Shown here in pieces: positions 49,610 through 59,147 of a DNA stretch of 64,000 nt (the first letter of the stretch is position 1; each line of letters opens with the position of its first letter). The stretch is taken from positions 248,001 through 312,000 of the forward strand of contig NZ_WHOB01000093.1 in the NCBI RefSeq assembly GCF_013141775.1. The letters run 5' to 3'. The position numbers were made by a program, and so were the translations under genes. This DNA comes from Paenibacillus phytohabitans. Lineage in GTDB: Bacteria; Bacillota; Bacilli; Paenibacillales; Paenibacillaceae. The notes below the pieces were generated by a model. That model was not told the origin of the DNA. It was given only the letters and a program-made list of their open reading frames with translations, and did no database searches.

Positions 49610-52600
49610 TTACTGAATTGGAGCCAGATGCGCCCCGTCAATGACCGTGAACATTGATCCGCCACCCGGAACGGTCCAGGCTACGGACAGGGAGTCATCG
49701 CCCTGATCTTCCTTGTGCAGCGCCTCTACGTAATAGCGCTGTCCTGCGGTCAATGTAATCTGGCCGGACTTCTGCGAAGGCTGGTAGGTCCAATTTCCCG
49801 CTGGCGTCCAGCCGGCTACGTTGGCGATCAGGACCTTATTGGCCGCACTGTTAGTCGTGCTGAGCCAGAGCTCACAGTCATTATCTCCGGCAATGGCAAA
49901 CTGATAAACACCTGTAACCGTCGGCACAATATATCCTCTTACGCGTTCCCCGTAGCTGTTGGCCCAGTTCGACGGACTTGTAAAACTCGTCAAGGCCGTA
50001 ACCCCGGTTGGTGTCGTCCCTACCGGGATGGCTGAAACTGAGCCTCCCGTAACATTGATCCAGTATTCACGGGTAATCGTCCCGACCTGAGTCAAACCAC
50101 CCGGCGTCGGAGTTGGTGTTACTGTTGGCGTTGATGTTGGTGTCGGTGCTACCGTTGGCGTTGCCGTCGCTGTCGCCGTTGGTGTCGGTGCTACAGTTGG
50201 CGTTACCGTCGGTGTCGGTGTTGGTGTCGGCGTTGGCGTCGGTGTTGGTGTCGGCGTTGGCGTCGGTGTTGGTGTCGGCGTCGGTGTCGGCGTCGGTGTC
50301 GGCGTCGGTGTCGGGTTGCTGCCTCCACCCTGGTTCACATCACAGGTCTTGTAGAAACCCACGGCCGGATCGGTGCCGAAGGCATTCGTCGAGCACATGA
50401 CCGTATTGGTGTAGGTGCCGTAGGCGTAGCTGTTGTTCGCCCCGAAGCGCACCTGCTTGGTGCCTGTGAAGTTACAAGGATTGTTCTCACCGGCACAAGG
50501 AACCCAGTTAGCCGAGGATACCAGCGTCGTTACGCTCAGTGTGTTGCTCGCAGCCGACAGGTTGCCCGCTGCATCCTTCGCCTTGACGGTGAAGCTGTAG
50601 GCGGTGCTTGCCGCAAGACCCGTCACTTCAAAGCTGAGCGCGCCTGTGGTGGACCCGGCCAGTACGCCTCCCTTATAGACATTGTAGCCTGTGACTCCAA
50701 TATTGTCGGTGGAGCCGCTCCAGGTAAGACTAACACTGGTGTCCGTCTTGGCCGGTGAAGCGAGATTCGCCGGAGCACCCGGTGCCACCGTATCCGGACC
50801 ATTCGTCGTTACACTCAGCGCATTGCTTGCCGCCGACAGATTGCCCGCCGCATCACTGGCCTTCACCGTGAAGCTGTAGGCTGTATTCGCTGTAAGCCCG
50901 GTTACAGTATAAGAGGTTGCACCTGCACCTACTGTAGTTCCCGTGCTTACACCATTTTTATAGATCGTATAGCCGTATACCCCCACATTGTCGGTGGATG
51001 CCGACCAGGTCAGATTGACTGTGGTATCTGTTTTGGAAGGCGTGCTTAAGCTGCCCGGTGCGGTAGGAGCCGTAGTATCCGGCGGACCAGCGTATACGGT
51101 CACTGTCTGCTCCTTCACACTGGCCCGGCCGCCATTATCCCAGACACCAAGTATGACCTTATAGGTGCCTGCCTTCTGGTACGTATAGGTTGGACTCACC
51201 GTGGTAACCGGAATGCCTTCACCCAGATCCCACAGATTCTCCACAATACTGCCGTTGTCTGTGGACGTATTGGTGAAGGTGACGGGTTGCCCCAACTGAA
51301 CGGTCAGCGGTGCGGTGAAATTGGCCACCGGCTTCGGATCATTGAAGCCTCGGCTGGTAAGCTGCGTATTCGTACCGTTGCCGCTGACGGTATTGCCGCT
51401 CCACTCCAGATCAGCAGCCGCTGACGGATACTGGTCAATGGATGGTCCACTGTTTCCAGTAATGGTGTTATTAACAAAGCTGATCCGGTCCACCCCGGAA
51501 GCTGTCGTAATCTCAATAGCTTTCCGGCCGTTATTCAGAATCTGGTTGCTGTCAAAAGTAATGTTCCGCGTATCCCCGTGAATCCGCACGGCATTGCCGT
51601 CATACCCCGGATAAGCGGCGGCGGGGTTGCCGGCCGGTCCATTTTTCCAGATATTCTTATAAAAGTACTGATACTGCTCGGTTTGTCCGGTACCGGCACC
51701 CTGCAGCTGCATGCCCCACATCACGATGTTCTGCACCGTATTGTAGTTCCACAGCTGATAGCCCGTACCTGGCGACTGCTGCATGCCCACCTGCTGTCCC
51801 CCGTCTACGAGATTGCCTGAGGTGACACCATGGTCAACCATGACCTCCAGTCCCATGTGGCCGACAGAGCCGTCCGTTGCCTTAACTACATTGTTGCGCA
51901 CCGCAATATACTTCGAGCGGACGGCGCTGATCCAGTGATCGACGTTGTTGTTCTCAATCAGCGAATAGTCGACGTTGGTGTGCAGCTCGATGCCAAGGCC
52001 CTCCATTTTTTTACCGGTGCCGGTGATGGTGTTGCCGCGGACGATAGCGTAAGGACTGTCATCATTCACAAAAATCCCGCCCCGGCCCGTATCCGCAATC
52101 GTATTATTCTCAATCAGCGCATAGCTGGAGCCCCAGCCGGCCCGTACCCCGCCTCCCCAGTCGGAATTCACGCCGGTGTTGGTGATTGTATTGCCCGAAA
52201 TCTCAATATGGGTCGATCTTACAGCATATAGCGCAAAAGGTCCGAAGCCGCTCGATGCGACGAAATCCTTGACCCGCAAATTACGCATCTTGTTGCCGTC
52301 GCTGTCTTCGGAAGTAACGGCAGACTGGGCTGCGGTGTTGTTGCCTCCATCGAGGGTCATGTCCGATACTTCAGCATTCAGCGCATTATGCAGGTAGAAG
52401 AAGGTTGCGGCCGTGGCGCCGGGAGTGAACTTGATAATTACCGAATCCCGGCTGGCCCCGGCAATTTTGACGCCGGATTTGCTGTTGACGGTTCCTGACA
52501 GATAGTAGGTTCCCGCCGGAATGAGCACAGTGTCTCCGCTGACCGCTGCATCTACAGCACTTTGGAACGCCGCCTTGTCGTCTGCGGTATCCCCGCCGTT

Positions 52601-52744
52601 CGCACCGTAAGCGGTTACATTTAATGTTGCGGCAAACGCCGGAGTTGCCGGCACGGCTGGCAGGAGAAGCGATACAGCACCAAGAATACAGAGTATCCGC
52701 ACTTTCAGTTTTGAGGCGTGTTTCAGCTTGCTTGTCATCTTCAT
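49610..52744 (-). CDS. Secreted multidomain beta-helix polysaccharide-degrading protein
   Basis: A 1044-residue exported protein; the signal peptide is cleaved after AFA at 38. Residues about 39-470 are a pectate-lyase-3-type beta-helix (VTAYGANGGDTADDKAAF, then many NNTI/GNTI rungs). A PKD domain (about 470-555) and two fibronectin type III domains (about 556-745) follow. Next comes a cysteine module (WVPCAGENNPCNFTGTKQV, then CSTNAFG and YKTCDV), a Thr-Pro linker (about 806-880), and a C-terminal PA14-type module (YVEALHKEDQGDDSLSVAW). The ATG has GGGAGGG upstream. The layout is that of an extracellular lyase or hydrolase binding an insoluble polysaccharide. The substrate is unknown; pectin-type or other uronic polymers are possible. 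Confidence 0.9.
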   Translation of the reverse strand: MKMTSKLKHASKLKVRILCILGAVSLLLPAVPATPAFAATLNVTAYGANGGDTADDKAAFQSAVDAAVSGDTVLIPAGTYYLSGTVNSKSGVKIAGASRDSVIIKFTPGATAATFFYLHNALNAEVSDMTLDGGNNTAAQSAVTSEDSDGNKMRNLRVKDFVASSGFGPFALYAVRSTHIEISGNTITNTGVNSDWGGGVRAGWGSSYALIENNTIADTGRGGIFVNDDSPYAIVRGNTITGTGKKMEGLGIELHTNVDYSLIENNNVDHWISAVRSKYIAVRNNVVKATDGSVGHMGLEVMVDHGVTSGNLVDGGQQVGMQQSPGTGYQLWNYNTVQNIVMWGMQLQGAGTGQTEQYQYFYKNIWKNGPAGNPAAAYPGYDGNAVRIHGDTRNITFDSNQILNNGRKAIEITTASGVDRISFVNNTITGNSGPSIDQYPSAAADLEWSGNTVSGNGTNTQLTSRGFNDPKPVANFTAPLTVQLGQPVTFTNTSTDNGSIVENLWDLGEGIPVTTVSPTYTYQKAGTYKVILGVWDNGGRASVKEQTVTVYAGPPDTTAPTAPGSLSTPSKTDTTVNLTWSASTDNVGVYGYTIYKNGVSTGTTVGAGATSYTVTGLTANTAYSFTVKASDAAGNLSAASNALSVTTNGPDTVAPGAPANLASPAKTDTSVSLTWSGSTDNIGVTGYNVYKGGVLAGSTTGALSFEVTGLAASTAYSFTVKAKDAAGNLSAASNTLSVTTLVSSANWVPCAGENNPCNFTGTKQVRFGANNSYAYGTYTNTVMCSTNAFGTDPAVGFYKTCDVNQGGGSNPTPTPTPTPTPTPTPTPTPTPTPTPTPTPTPTPTPTVTPTVAPTPTATATATPTVAPTPTSTPTVTPTPTPGGLTQVGTITREYWINVTGGSVSAIPVGTTPTGVTALTSFTSPSNWANSYGERVRGYIVPTVTGVYQFAIAGDNDCELWLSTTNSAANKVLIANVAGWTPAGNWTYQPSQKSGQITLTAGQRYYVEALHKEDQGDDSLSVAWTVPGGGSMFTVIDGAHLAPIQ
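50102..50327 (-). repeat. Thr-Pro linker repeat
   Basis: A 6-bp periodic tract (GGTGTT/GGCGTC variants) encodes a long TPTPTP linker, with a less regular half (TVTPTVAPTPTATAT). It joins the cysteine module to the PA14-type module. Such tracts are flexible spacers and are prone to length change. Confidence 0.9.
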
Positions 52745-53057
52745 AAATCCCTCCCTGTCATTTCTGAATCGGCTAATGCATGATTTCCGGCTTCCCGCAT
52801 GATCCGATGCTTCCGGCGGGGCAGACTGAACGTGAGCCGGGACATCTCCTCCTTATCTTGCCATACCTTCTACAGGGGGAGAAACTGTTCATTTTATCAA
52901 AAAGCATGTTTTACACACTGTATAAAACGCCAAAAGCTTTCTTTTTACAGAATATCATCCAGCCGTCTGACAAAAGCCTTGCACCTCTAGGCAAATTTGT
53001 TTAAAACTATATCATACCTACTCTCACAACTATGTCTGCGCCGAAGGGGCTGGATTT
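52745..53057. promoter_or_regulatory. Divergent promoter region of the second glycan locus
   Basis: These 313 bp separate the secreted beta-helix gene from the AraC-type regulator and hold no gene. The sequence is AT-rich from about 52890 (TTTTACACACTGTATAAAACG at 52908-52928). No cre site or clean palindrome was recognised. Confidence 0.4.
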
Positions 53058-55385
53058 ATGAAACCGTTCTCATTTTATAAATCGAAAAAATACTTCCAAT
53101 CCGTCATGTTCTCCATCATGCTTGCCATGGCCCTGATTCTGACCGGCTTAGCCGTTGTAAATACCTACGTGCTGGAACGTTCGATCAAGAATGTGCAGGA
53201 GAATTCCAACCTTAAGGTGCTGACGCAGACGCAATATAATCTGTCTTCCATGAATGAAATCATTACCCACCTCTCCACCTTCGCTTATAACGATAATCTG
53301 CTGATCCCGCTGCTGTTCTCGAAACCCCTGCCTCAAATGGACTATATCCGCGGCTACCGTGAAATGGCCAATCTGATGAAAAGCTCATCGTTTCTGCACT
53401 CCATTGCCGTCTACAACGCTTCAAGCAACGAGCTGTACGGCTCGACCAGCAATTTCCTGGTCGACGGCGGTGTCACCAAAGAACGGATGACAGAGTGGCT
53501 GCTGCATCCGGCGCAGCCGCATCCGACCTCACGGCTAATCCCGGTGAGCCTGGAGCGGACAGACGGCGGAATTGATGCCTTCGCCTTCATCGTAACCGAT
53601 GCCTACATCCCCTTTACCGGCGACCGGTCTGCACTTATCCTCTATATTAAATCCGGCTGGGTCTTCGACAGTCTCGCCAAACTGAATGATGCGGGCACAA
53701 GAGCCCAAGGCCAAATCTATATCCAGACTTCCGGCGGACAGCTGCTGTCCGGCGAGAACCTCGCGCAGAGTAATCAACCGGACCTGGACGGTATTACCGA
53801 ACTGATCCGGCAGGATAAGGCCATGACCGGCGCAGGCTCCGGTTCAGTCACCGGCAATACCGGCAACAGCAAAAGCATTATCACCTATATGGAAGGCATC
53901 GGCGACTGGATGATCCTGTATGTCCAGCCGTATGCCTCCGTCATGAAGGATGTGACCGATGCCCGCACGAAATCGCTGCTGATTACCGGCGGCTTCCTGC
54001 TGCTGTCGATTGCCGTATCCGTCTGGCTCTCCTACAAGCTCTATGACCCGATTGAGAATATGCTGCGGCGGATGCGACCGCTGTCCGCAGATCCGAAGCA
54101 GGCGGATGAACCATACGGTAACGAGCTGGATCTCATGAGCGGGCATTATCAGCGCATGCAGGAGAAGCTGCAGGAGATCAGCTCCGAGCAGATCGTGAAC
54201 AAATATTACATCCGCAAGTTCCTGACGGACAGCCGGATCTTCTCCCATAATGACATGCAGCTGCTGATTGAGAAGCACGGGCTGCATATCTCCGCCCGGG
54301 AATCCCTGCTCGTATGTGTGCTGCGCATCGAACGTTATGCCGCTTATGACCTGGCGACGCCGCCTTCTTCCAAGAAGCTGCACAGCTTCGCTCTGGTCAA
54401 CATCGCCCAGGAGATTATGTCGCGTGCTTACCCCTGCGAAGCTGTAGATCTTCAGGGCGACCATATCGTGCTGATTGTATCGGCGGCTTCCGGCACCACA
54501 TCTGATTTTGCCGGGACGAAGCCGCTCATCCGGGAGATTCAGGATACGATCGGCCAGTATTACGGCCTGTCGTTGTCCGGAGGAATCAGCAGCGTAATCT
54601 CCCAGCTTCCGCAGCTCTCCGCTGCTTACTACCAGGCCTATCAATTATCTCTGTATACCTTTGCTTCGGGATACAAATCGATCATCCTGCCGGAGGATGT
54701 CCGGGAGAATCTCGGAAATAAACGCAAGACCCTGCCGCCGGATATTGAACGCAAGCTGTCGGAGGCGCTGAAGAAAGGCCAGCTCACGGCCGCAGGCAGC
54801 GAACTGGAGAAAGCCTTCTCGCTCCTCGCCACATTCCAGTATGAAGAGATGCGGCGTGTCGTTGCCGACCTGGCTTGGGTGGTGCAGAATACAGCGGCGG
54901 AAATTGCCGGCAACCGGGTAGGCTCCCTGCCCCTCGACATCGATCAGATTCACCGGATTCCCCAGGCGCATGAGACGCTGGAGGAGATTTACGTAGCTCT
55001 TCTGTCGCTGTGTGCCACCATCTGTGAAGGCCAGCGGCCGGCCAGTCCTGAACGTAATGAGCTGATTATCGGCACTGTCAAAGAGGTCATTGAACAGAAG
55101 TTCAACGACCTTAATCTGAGCCAGCAGTCCATTGCGGCGAACGTCAAGCTGACCTCCGCCTATCTCGGCAAGCTCTTCAAGGACAGCTGCGGCGTATCCA
55201 TTACCGAATATATCAACGATATCCGGCTGCGGCATGCACAAGAGCTGCTGCTGCAGAGCGATTATACGATTTCAGAGATTATGGATAAATGCGGCTATGC
55301 CAATCAGAGTTACTTTTTCCGGCTGTTCAAGACCCGGTTCGGCACCACTCCGAAGGATTACCGGCTTAAGAAATCACTGTCCTGA
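53058..55385 (+). CDS. Membrane-bound AraC-family regulator (YesS-type)
   Basis: A 775-residue regulator. A first helix (about 16-37) and a second (about 308-328, SLLITGGFLLLSIAVSVWLSY) flank an extracellular cache-type sensor. The C-terminal AraC domain (about 672-774) shows LNLSQQSIAANVKLTSAYLGKLF and YTISEIMDKCGYANQSYFFRLF, then FGTTPKDYRLKK. AAGGGG lies seven bases before the ATG. It is similar in layout and C-terminus to the regulator at 42310. It heads the strand carrying the LplABC-type importer (starting 132 bp downstream) and is divergent from the secreted beta-helix gene. It is the best candidate for an activator of both. Confidence 0.94.
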   Translation: MKPFSFYKSKKYFQSVMFSIMLAMALILTGLAVVNTYVLERSIKNVQENSNLKVLTQTQYNLSSMNEIITHLSTFAYNDNLLIPLLFSKPLPQMDYIRGYREMANLMKSSSFLHSIAVYNASSNELYGSTSNFLVDGGVTKERMTEWLLHPAQPHPTSRLIPVSLERTDGGIDAFAFIVTDAYIPFTGDRSALILYIKSGWVFDSLAKLNDAGTRAQGQIYIQTSGGQLLSGENLAQSNQPDLDGITELIRQDKAMTGAGSGSVTGNTGNSKSIITYMEGIGDWMILYVQPYASVMKDVTDARTKSLLITGGFLLLSIAVSVWLSYKLYDPIENMLRRMRPLSADPKQADEPYGNELDLMSGHYQRMQEKLQEISSEQIVNKYYIRKFLTDSRIFSHNDMQLLIEKHGLHISARESLLVCVLRIERYAAYDLATPPSSKKLHSFALVNIAQEIMSRAYPCEAVDLQGDHIVLIVSAASGTTSDFAGTKPLIREIQDTIGQYYGLSLSGGISSVISQLPQLSAAYYQAYQLSLYTFASGYKSIILPEDVRENLGNKRKTLPPDIERKLSEALKKGQLTAAGSELEKAFSLLATFQYEEMRRVVADLAWVVQNTAAEIAGNRVGSLPLDIDQIHRIPQAHETLEEIYVALLSLCATICEGQRPASPERNELIIGTVKEVIEQKFNDLNLSQQSIAANVKLTSAYLGKLFKDSCGVSITEYINDIRLRHAQELLLQSDYTISEIMDKCGYANQSYFFRLFKTRFGTTPKDYRLKKSLS

Positions 55386-55517
55386 ACGTGCCGATTCCAA
55401 GAATACACAGGAATTCTCATATTGTATACTCCCGCTGCACAGCTTTTCGAACATGACATTGTATCCTCCCTCCTCCCCTCCATGGCATGATGGATTCATA
55501 ACAGAACGGAGGAGGAG

Positions 55518-56513
55518 ATGAAGATGGGAAAGCCTGAGCCGGCCGAACTAAGCACACTTCCGGGGAACACAGGCCGCAGGCAGCCCGCTGTTCTACGATG
55601 GGTGAGAAGCGAATTCAGGCATCTGCGCAAGAACCGCGAACTGCTGCTGCTCGCCTTGCCCGGAATACTATTCAAGCTGGTGATCGCGTACTTTCCAATG
55701 GTGGGTCTGATTCTGGCATTCAAGTTTTTCAGATATGACGAGGGAATCTTCGGAAGTAAATGGGTAGGATTGCAGAATTTCGAATTCCTCTTCAAGGCGC
55801 AGGACGCCTTCCGCATTATCCGCAATACGCTGCTGTACAATTTTTCTTATATTATCCTGGGGACGGTCTCCGCCCTGCTGCTCGCACTGCTGCTGAATGA
55901 GCTGTCAGGCCGGCTGGTCAAGGTCTACCAGACGACGATGTTCCTGCCTTTTTTCATCTCCATGGTTATCGTCGGTTATATTGGTAACGCTTTCTTCGAC
56001 TTCCAGAACGGATATCTCAATACGCTGCTCGGCTATGTGGGCATCGACCCGCATAACTGGTATCTGGAGACGACCCCCTGGATCTTCATTCTCCCGCTGG
56101 TCTCACTCTGGAAAGGCATCGGCTTCTCTACCCTGATCTATTATGCAGGCATGACCGGCATTAACCCGGATTACTATGAAGCTGCCACGCTGGACGGGGC
56201 AACCCGTGTACAGATGATGCGCAGAATTACGCTGCCCCTGATCAGGCCGCTGATCATTATTCTGTTCATCCTGGGGCTCGGCAATATTATCCGCGGCGAT
56301 TTCGGCCTGCACTATTTCCTGCCGAACAACGTAGGGCCGAACTTCCCGACCACCGACATTATTGATACGTACGTCTACCGGGCACTGACCAAGCTGGGGG
56401 ATATCAACTCCGCGGCAGCTGTCGGCTTCCTGCAATCGGTAGTCGGACTGATCACAGTCGTCACTGCCAACTATGTCGTCCGCAAAATCGACGATGACAG
56501 CGCACTTTTCTGA
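55518..56513 (+). CDS. Oligosaccharide ABC importer permease (LplB-type)
   Basis: A 331-residue permease. Two close starts are possible, ATG 55518 or ATG 55524, the latter better spaced from GGAGGAG. A charged N-terminus (about 1-40, HLRKNRELLLLALPG) precedes six helices. The EAA loop is YEAATLDGATRVQMMRRITLP. Features of the LplB/YtcP group are PMVGLILAFKFFRYDEGIFGSKWVGLQNF and the DTYVYRAL segment. The partner permease starts 17 bp later. No ATPase is encoded nearby. Confidence 0.93.
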   Translation: MKMGKPEPAELSTLPGNTGRRQPAVLRWVRSEFRHLRKNRELLLLALPGILFKLVIAYFPMVGLILAFKFFRYDEGIFGSKWVGLQNFEFLFKAQDAFRIIRNTLLYNFSYIILGTVSALLLALLLNELSGRLVKVYQTTMFLPFFISMVIVGYIGNAFFDFQNGYLNTLLGYVGIDPHNWYLETTPWIFILPLVSLWKGIGFSTLIYYAGMTGINPDYYEAATLDGATRVQMMRRITLPLIRPLIIILFILGLGNIIRGDFGLHYFLPNNVGPNFPTTDIIDTYVYRALTKLGDINSAAAVGFLQSVVGLITVVTANYVVRKIDDDSALF

Positions 56514-56530
56514 ACAGGAGGAGCACACAC

Positions 56531-57424
56531 ATGAACATGAACACAGCCAAATCCGCACCGTCTAACTTCGGCATCAATGTATTTTTCATCATAGTCTGCC
56601 TGATGATCGCTCTTCCGTTCCTGCTCGTCATCTCCATCTCGCTGACATCGGAGGATGCGCTGAGCCAGTTCGGATATAACCTTCTGCCCAAGGCGTGGAG
56701 CTTCGAGGCTTACCGGATTGTGTTTGAGAAGCCCACTACCCTGCTGCGCGGTTACGGGGTAACGATACTGATTACTGTAATCGGCACCGTGCTCTCGCTC
56801 CTGCTGACGGCCATGATGGCTTATCCGCTCAGCCGCAGAGATTTCCGCTACAACCGCCAGCTGACCTTCTTCGTCTTCTTCACCATGCTGTTCAACGGCG
56901 GACTGATTCCGTTCTACATCCTGATGACCCAGTATCTGCATCTGAAGAACACACTGGCTGCGCTGATCATTCCCGGTCTGCTGAGCCCCTTCAACATTAT
57001 GATTATGAAAGGCTTTCTGGACAAAATCTCCAAGGAAATCATCGAGTCGGCGAAGGTTGACGGCGCCCGGGAGTTCCGGATTTTCTTCCAGATTATCCTG
57101 CCGCTGTCCACGCCCGCCCTGGCTACGCTCGGACTGCTGATTTCCTTCGGCTACTGGAATGAATGGTTCAATGCGCTGCTCTTCATCGATAATGATAAGT
57201 TCATCCCATTGCAGCTATTGCTCGTGCGCATCCTGTCCCAGGCCGACTTCCTGGCCAACTCGCCGATGGCGGAGGTCTCGGATAAGCTGAAGTATGCGAG
57301 CTTCCCGACCTTGTCAGTGCGGATGGCGATGGCTATTGTGGCCAGCGGTCCGATGCTGCTGATCTTCCCTTTTTTCCAGAAGTACTTTGTCAAAGGCATC
57401 ACGGTAGGCTCCCTGAAAGAATAG
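56531..57424 (+). CDS. Oligosaccharide ABC importer permease (LplC-type)
   Basis: A 297-residue permease with six helices. The EAA loop is IESAKVDGAREFRIFFQIILP. FNGGLIPFYILMTQYLHLKNT and the ending FFQKYFVKGITVGSLKE are diagnostic of the LplC/YtcP subgroup (C-terminal KGxxxGSLKE). AGGAGG lies about 10 bases before the ATG. It works with the permease just upstream and the lipoprotein just downstream. Confidence 0.95.
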   Translation: MNMNTAKSAPSNFGINVFFIIVCLMIALPFLLVISISLTSEDALSQFGYNLLPKAWSFEAYRIVFEKPTTLLRGYGVTILITVIGTVLSLLLTAMMAYPLSRRDFRYNRQLTFFVFFTMLFNGGLIPFYILMTQYLHLKNTLAALIIPGLLSPFNIMIMKGFLDKISKEIIESAKVDGAREFRIFFQIILPLSTPALATLGLLISFGYWNEWFNALLFIDNDKFIPLQLLLVRILSQADFLANSPMAEVSDKLKYASFPTLSVRMAMAIVASGPMLLIFPFFQKYFVKGITVGSLKE

Positions 57425-57455
57425 CTTCTATTCCAAAATAATGGAGGGTTCATGA

Positions 57456-59024
57456 ATGATCAAACACACGAAATCCACCGCTGTGCTGCTGTGTGTACTC
57501 CTGCTCTGTATGTCGGTTCTCGCGGCTTGCGGCAACAGCAATAATAATGGAAACAACGGCGCAGCCCCCGCAGGCAACGCCACAACCGAGCCGGCTGCCA
57601 CAAACGGCACCGATCCCGCCGCCACACCTGCCGCCACCGAGCTGCCTGAGGTTAAGCTGACCTTCATTTATCCGGTAGCCGCTGACCCGGGCAAAGACCA
57701 GCAGCTGGTGAACGATGAGATTAATAAATACATCAAGGACAAAATCAACGCCACCGTCGAGCTCAAACCGCTGACCTTTGACGAATATGAGCCGAAGCTG
57801 AATGCCATGCTGGCCGCTCAGGAAGACTTCGACATTGCCTTCAGCTCCAAGGGCTGGCTCGGCAATTATCAGCCTTATATTGACCGGGGCGCTTATCTGG
57901 AAATTACAGATGAAATGATCAGCAGCTATGCACCCGAAGCCCGTGCCAATATTCCCGACAAATTCTGGCCGGACATGAAAGCCGCCGACGGCAAAGTCTA
58001 CGGCTTCCCGATCTATCAGATCGCAGCCAAGCAGAAGAGTCTGGTGATCCAGAAACGTTTTGCCGACAAATACAATCTGGATCTCGCGTCCATTCAATCC
58101 TACAAAGACATCGAGCCATTCCTCAAGACACTGAAGGACAATGAAAAAGGAATCATACCGCTCGGTCTCGCCCAGAATTCCAACGGCATCTACATTGACC
58201 GCACTGAAGTCGGCGCCGACGGCTCTTCCGTATTCTATAAGAAAGACGACCCGGAGATGAAGTTCATCTCCAAGATTACACAGCTGGAGAACAAGAAAGA
58301 ATATTTCCAGACGATGAACGCCTGGTACAAGGCAGGGTACATCAACCAGGATGCGCCTGTGCTGCAGAATATCAATGATCTCAAGAGCAAAGGCAATGTG
58401 GCTGTAGCGATTGAATTCACCTCGAAGCCGGGCGGAGAGATCGGTGAGAAAGCGATTAACGGCGGCAATGATGTCGTATACGCTCCGATCTCTGACAGCT
58501 ATTTCACCGGGATTGCCAGCGCCATTCAGGTCATCAACAAGAACTCCAAGAATCCTGAACGTGCCCTGATGCTCATCAATCTGCTCAACACCGACCAATA
58601 TCTCTATAACCTGATCTGTAACGGTATCGAAGGCACACACTACACCAAGGTCGACGAGCAGAACATCGCTCCGATTGAGAATTCCGGTTATGCGCCTAAC
58701 GGAGACTGGGTGTTCGGTAACCAGTTCAATGCTTATCTGAAGCCGGGCCAGGCCGCAGACACCTGGGAGAAGACCATCGAGCTGAACAATAATGCAATCG
58801 TGCCTGCCAGCAATGGCTTCCAGTACAGCGAGGATAAGATCAAGGCCGAAGCCGCCAACATCAACGCGGTCAAAAATGAGTTTGAAGCTGCCCTGGAGAC
58901 CGGAGCGGTTGATCCGGACAAAGTGCTTCCCGACTATATCGCCAAGCTCAAAGCCTCAGGCATCGAGAAGGTAGAGGCTGAGATCACTGCCCAGTGGACC
59001 GAGTTTCTGAAAAACAAACAGTAA
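57456..59024 (+). CDS. Oligosaccharide ABC importer binding lipoprotein (LplA-type)
   Basis: A 522-residue lipoprotein; the lipobox LAAC puts the lipidated cysteine at 25, with an Asn/Ala/Thr linker to about residue 62. The mature part matches the LplA-type family of long binding proteins (DKINATVELKPLTFDEYEPKLNAMLAAQEDFDIAFSS, VYGFPIYQIAAKQKSLVIQKRF, GLAQNSNGIYIDR, ERALMLINLLNTDQYLYNLI). GGAGGG precedes the ATG. It ends the importer operon. It probably binds oligosaccharides released by the secreted beta-helix protein at 49610-52744, for cytoplasmic processing by the enzymes at 44864-49349. Confidence 0.94.
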   Translation: MIKHTKSTAVLLCVLLLCMSVLAACGNSNNNGNNGAAPAGNATTEPAATNGTDPAATPAATELPEVKLTFIYPVAADPGKDQQLVNDEINKYIKDKINATVELKPLTFDEYEPKLNAMLAAQEDFDIAFSSKGWLGNYQPYIDRGAYLEITDEMISSYAPEARANIPDKFWPDMKAADGKVYGFPIYQIAAKQKSLVIQKRFADKYNLDLASIQSYKDIEPFLKTLKDNEKGIIPLGLAQNSNGIYIDRTEVGADGSSVFYKKDDPEMKFISKITQLENKKEYFQTMNAWYKAGYINQDAPVLQNINDLKSKGNVAVAIEFTSKPGGEIGEKAINGGNDVVYAPISDSYFTGIASAIQVINKNSKNPERALMLINLLNTDQYLYNLICNGIEGTHYTKVDEQNIAPIENSGYAPNGDWVFGNQFNAYLKPGQAADTWEKTIELNNNAIVPASNGFQYSEDKIKAEAANINAVKNEFEAALETGAVDPDKVLPDYIAKLKASGIEKVEAEITAQWTEFLKNKQ

Positions 59025-59036
59025 GCTGCGAATGTA

Positions 59037-59082
59037 CAGGGAACGGCGATAGGCCTTCTCCGGGGGCTAACACCGTTCCCTG
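59037..59082 (+). terminator. Terminator-like hairpin after the importer operon
   Basis: CAGGGAACGG (59037-59046) pairs perfectly with CCGTTCCCTG (59073-59082), 13 bp past the stop codon; TTACTTT follows. Confidence 0.65.
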
Positions 59083-59147
59083 TTACTTTCCCTTAAAACT
59101 AGCAGTTTTATAAAATGGTGGCCACAGGGAGCATCCACCCAGCATTT

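Noticed and set aside
57450..58640. A 396-codon antisense frame opposite the LplA-type gene
   Set aside because: The plus strand encodes a clear lipoprotein; the antisense frame is a codon-bias shadow.
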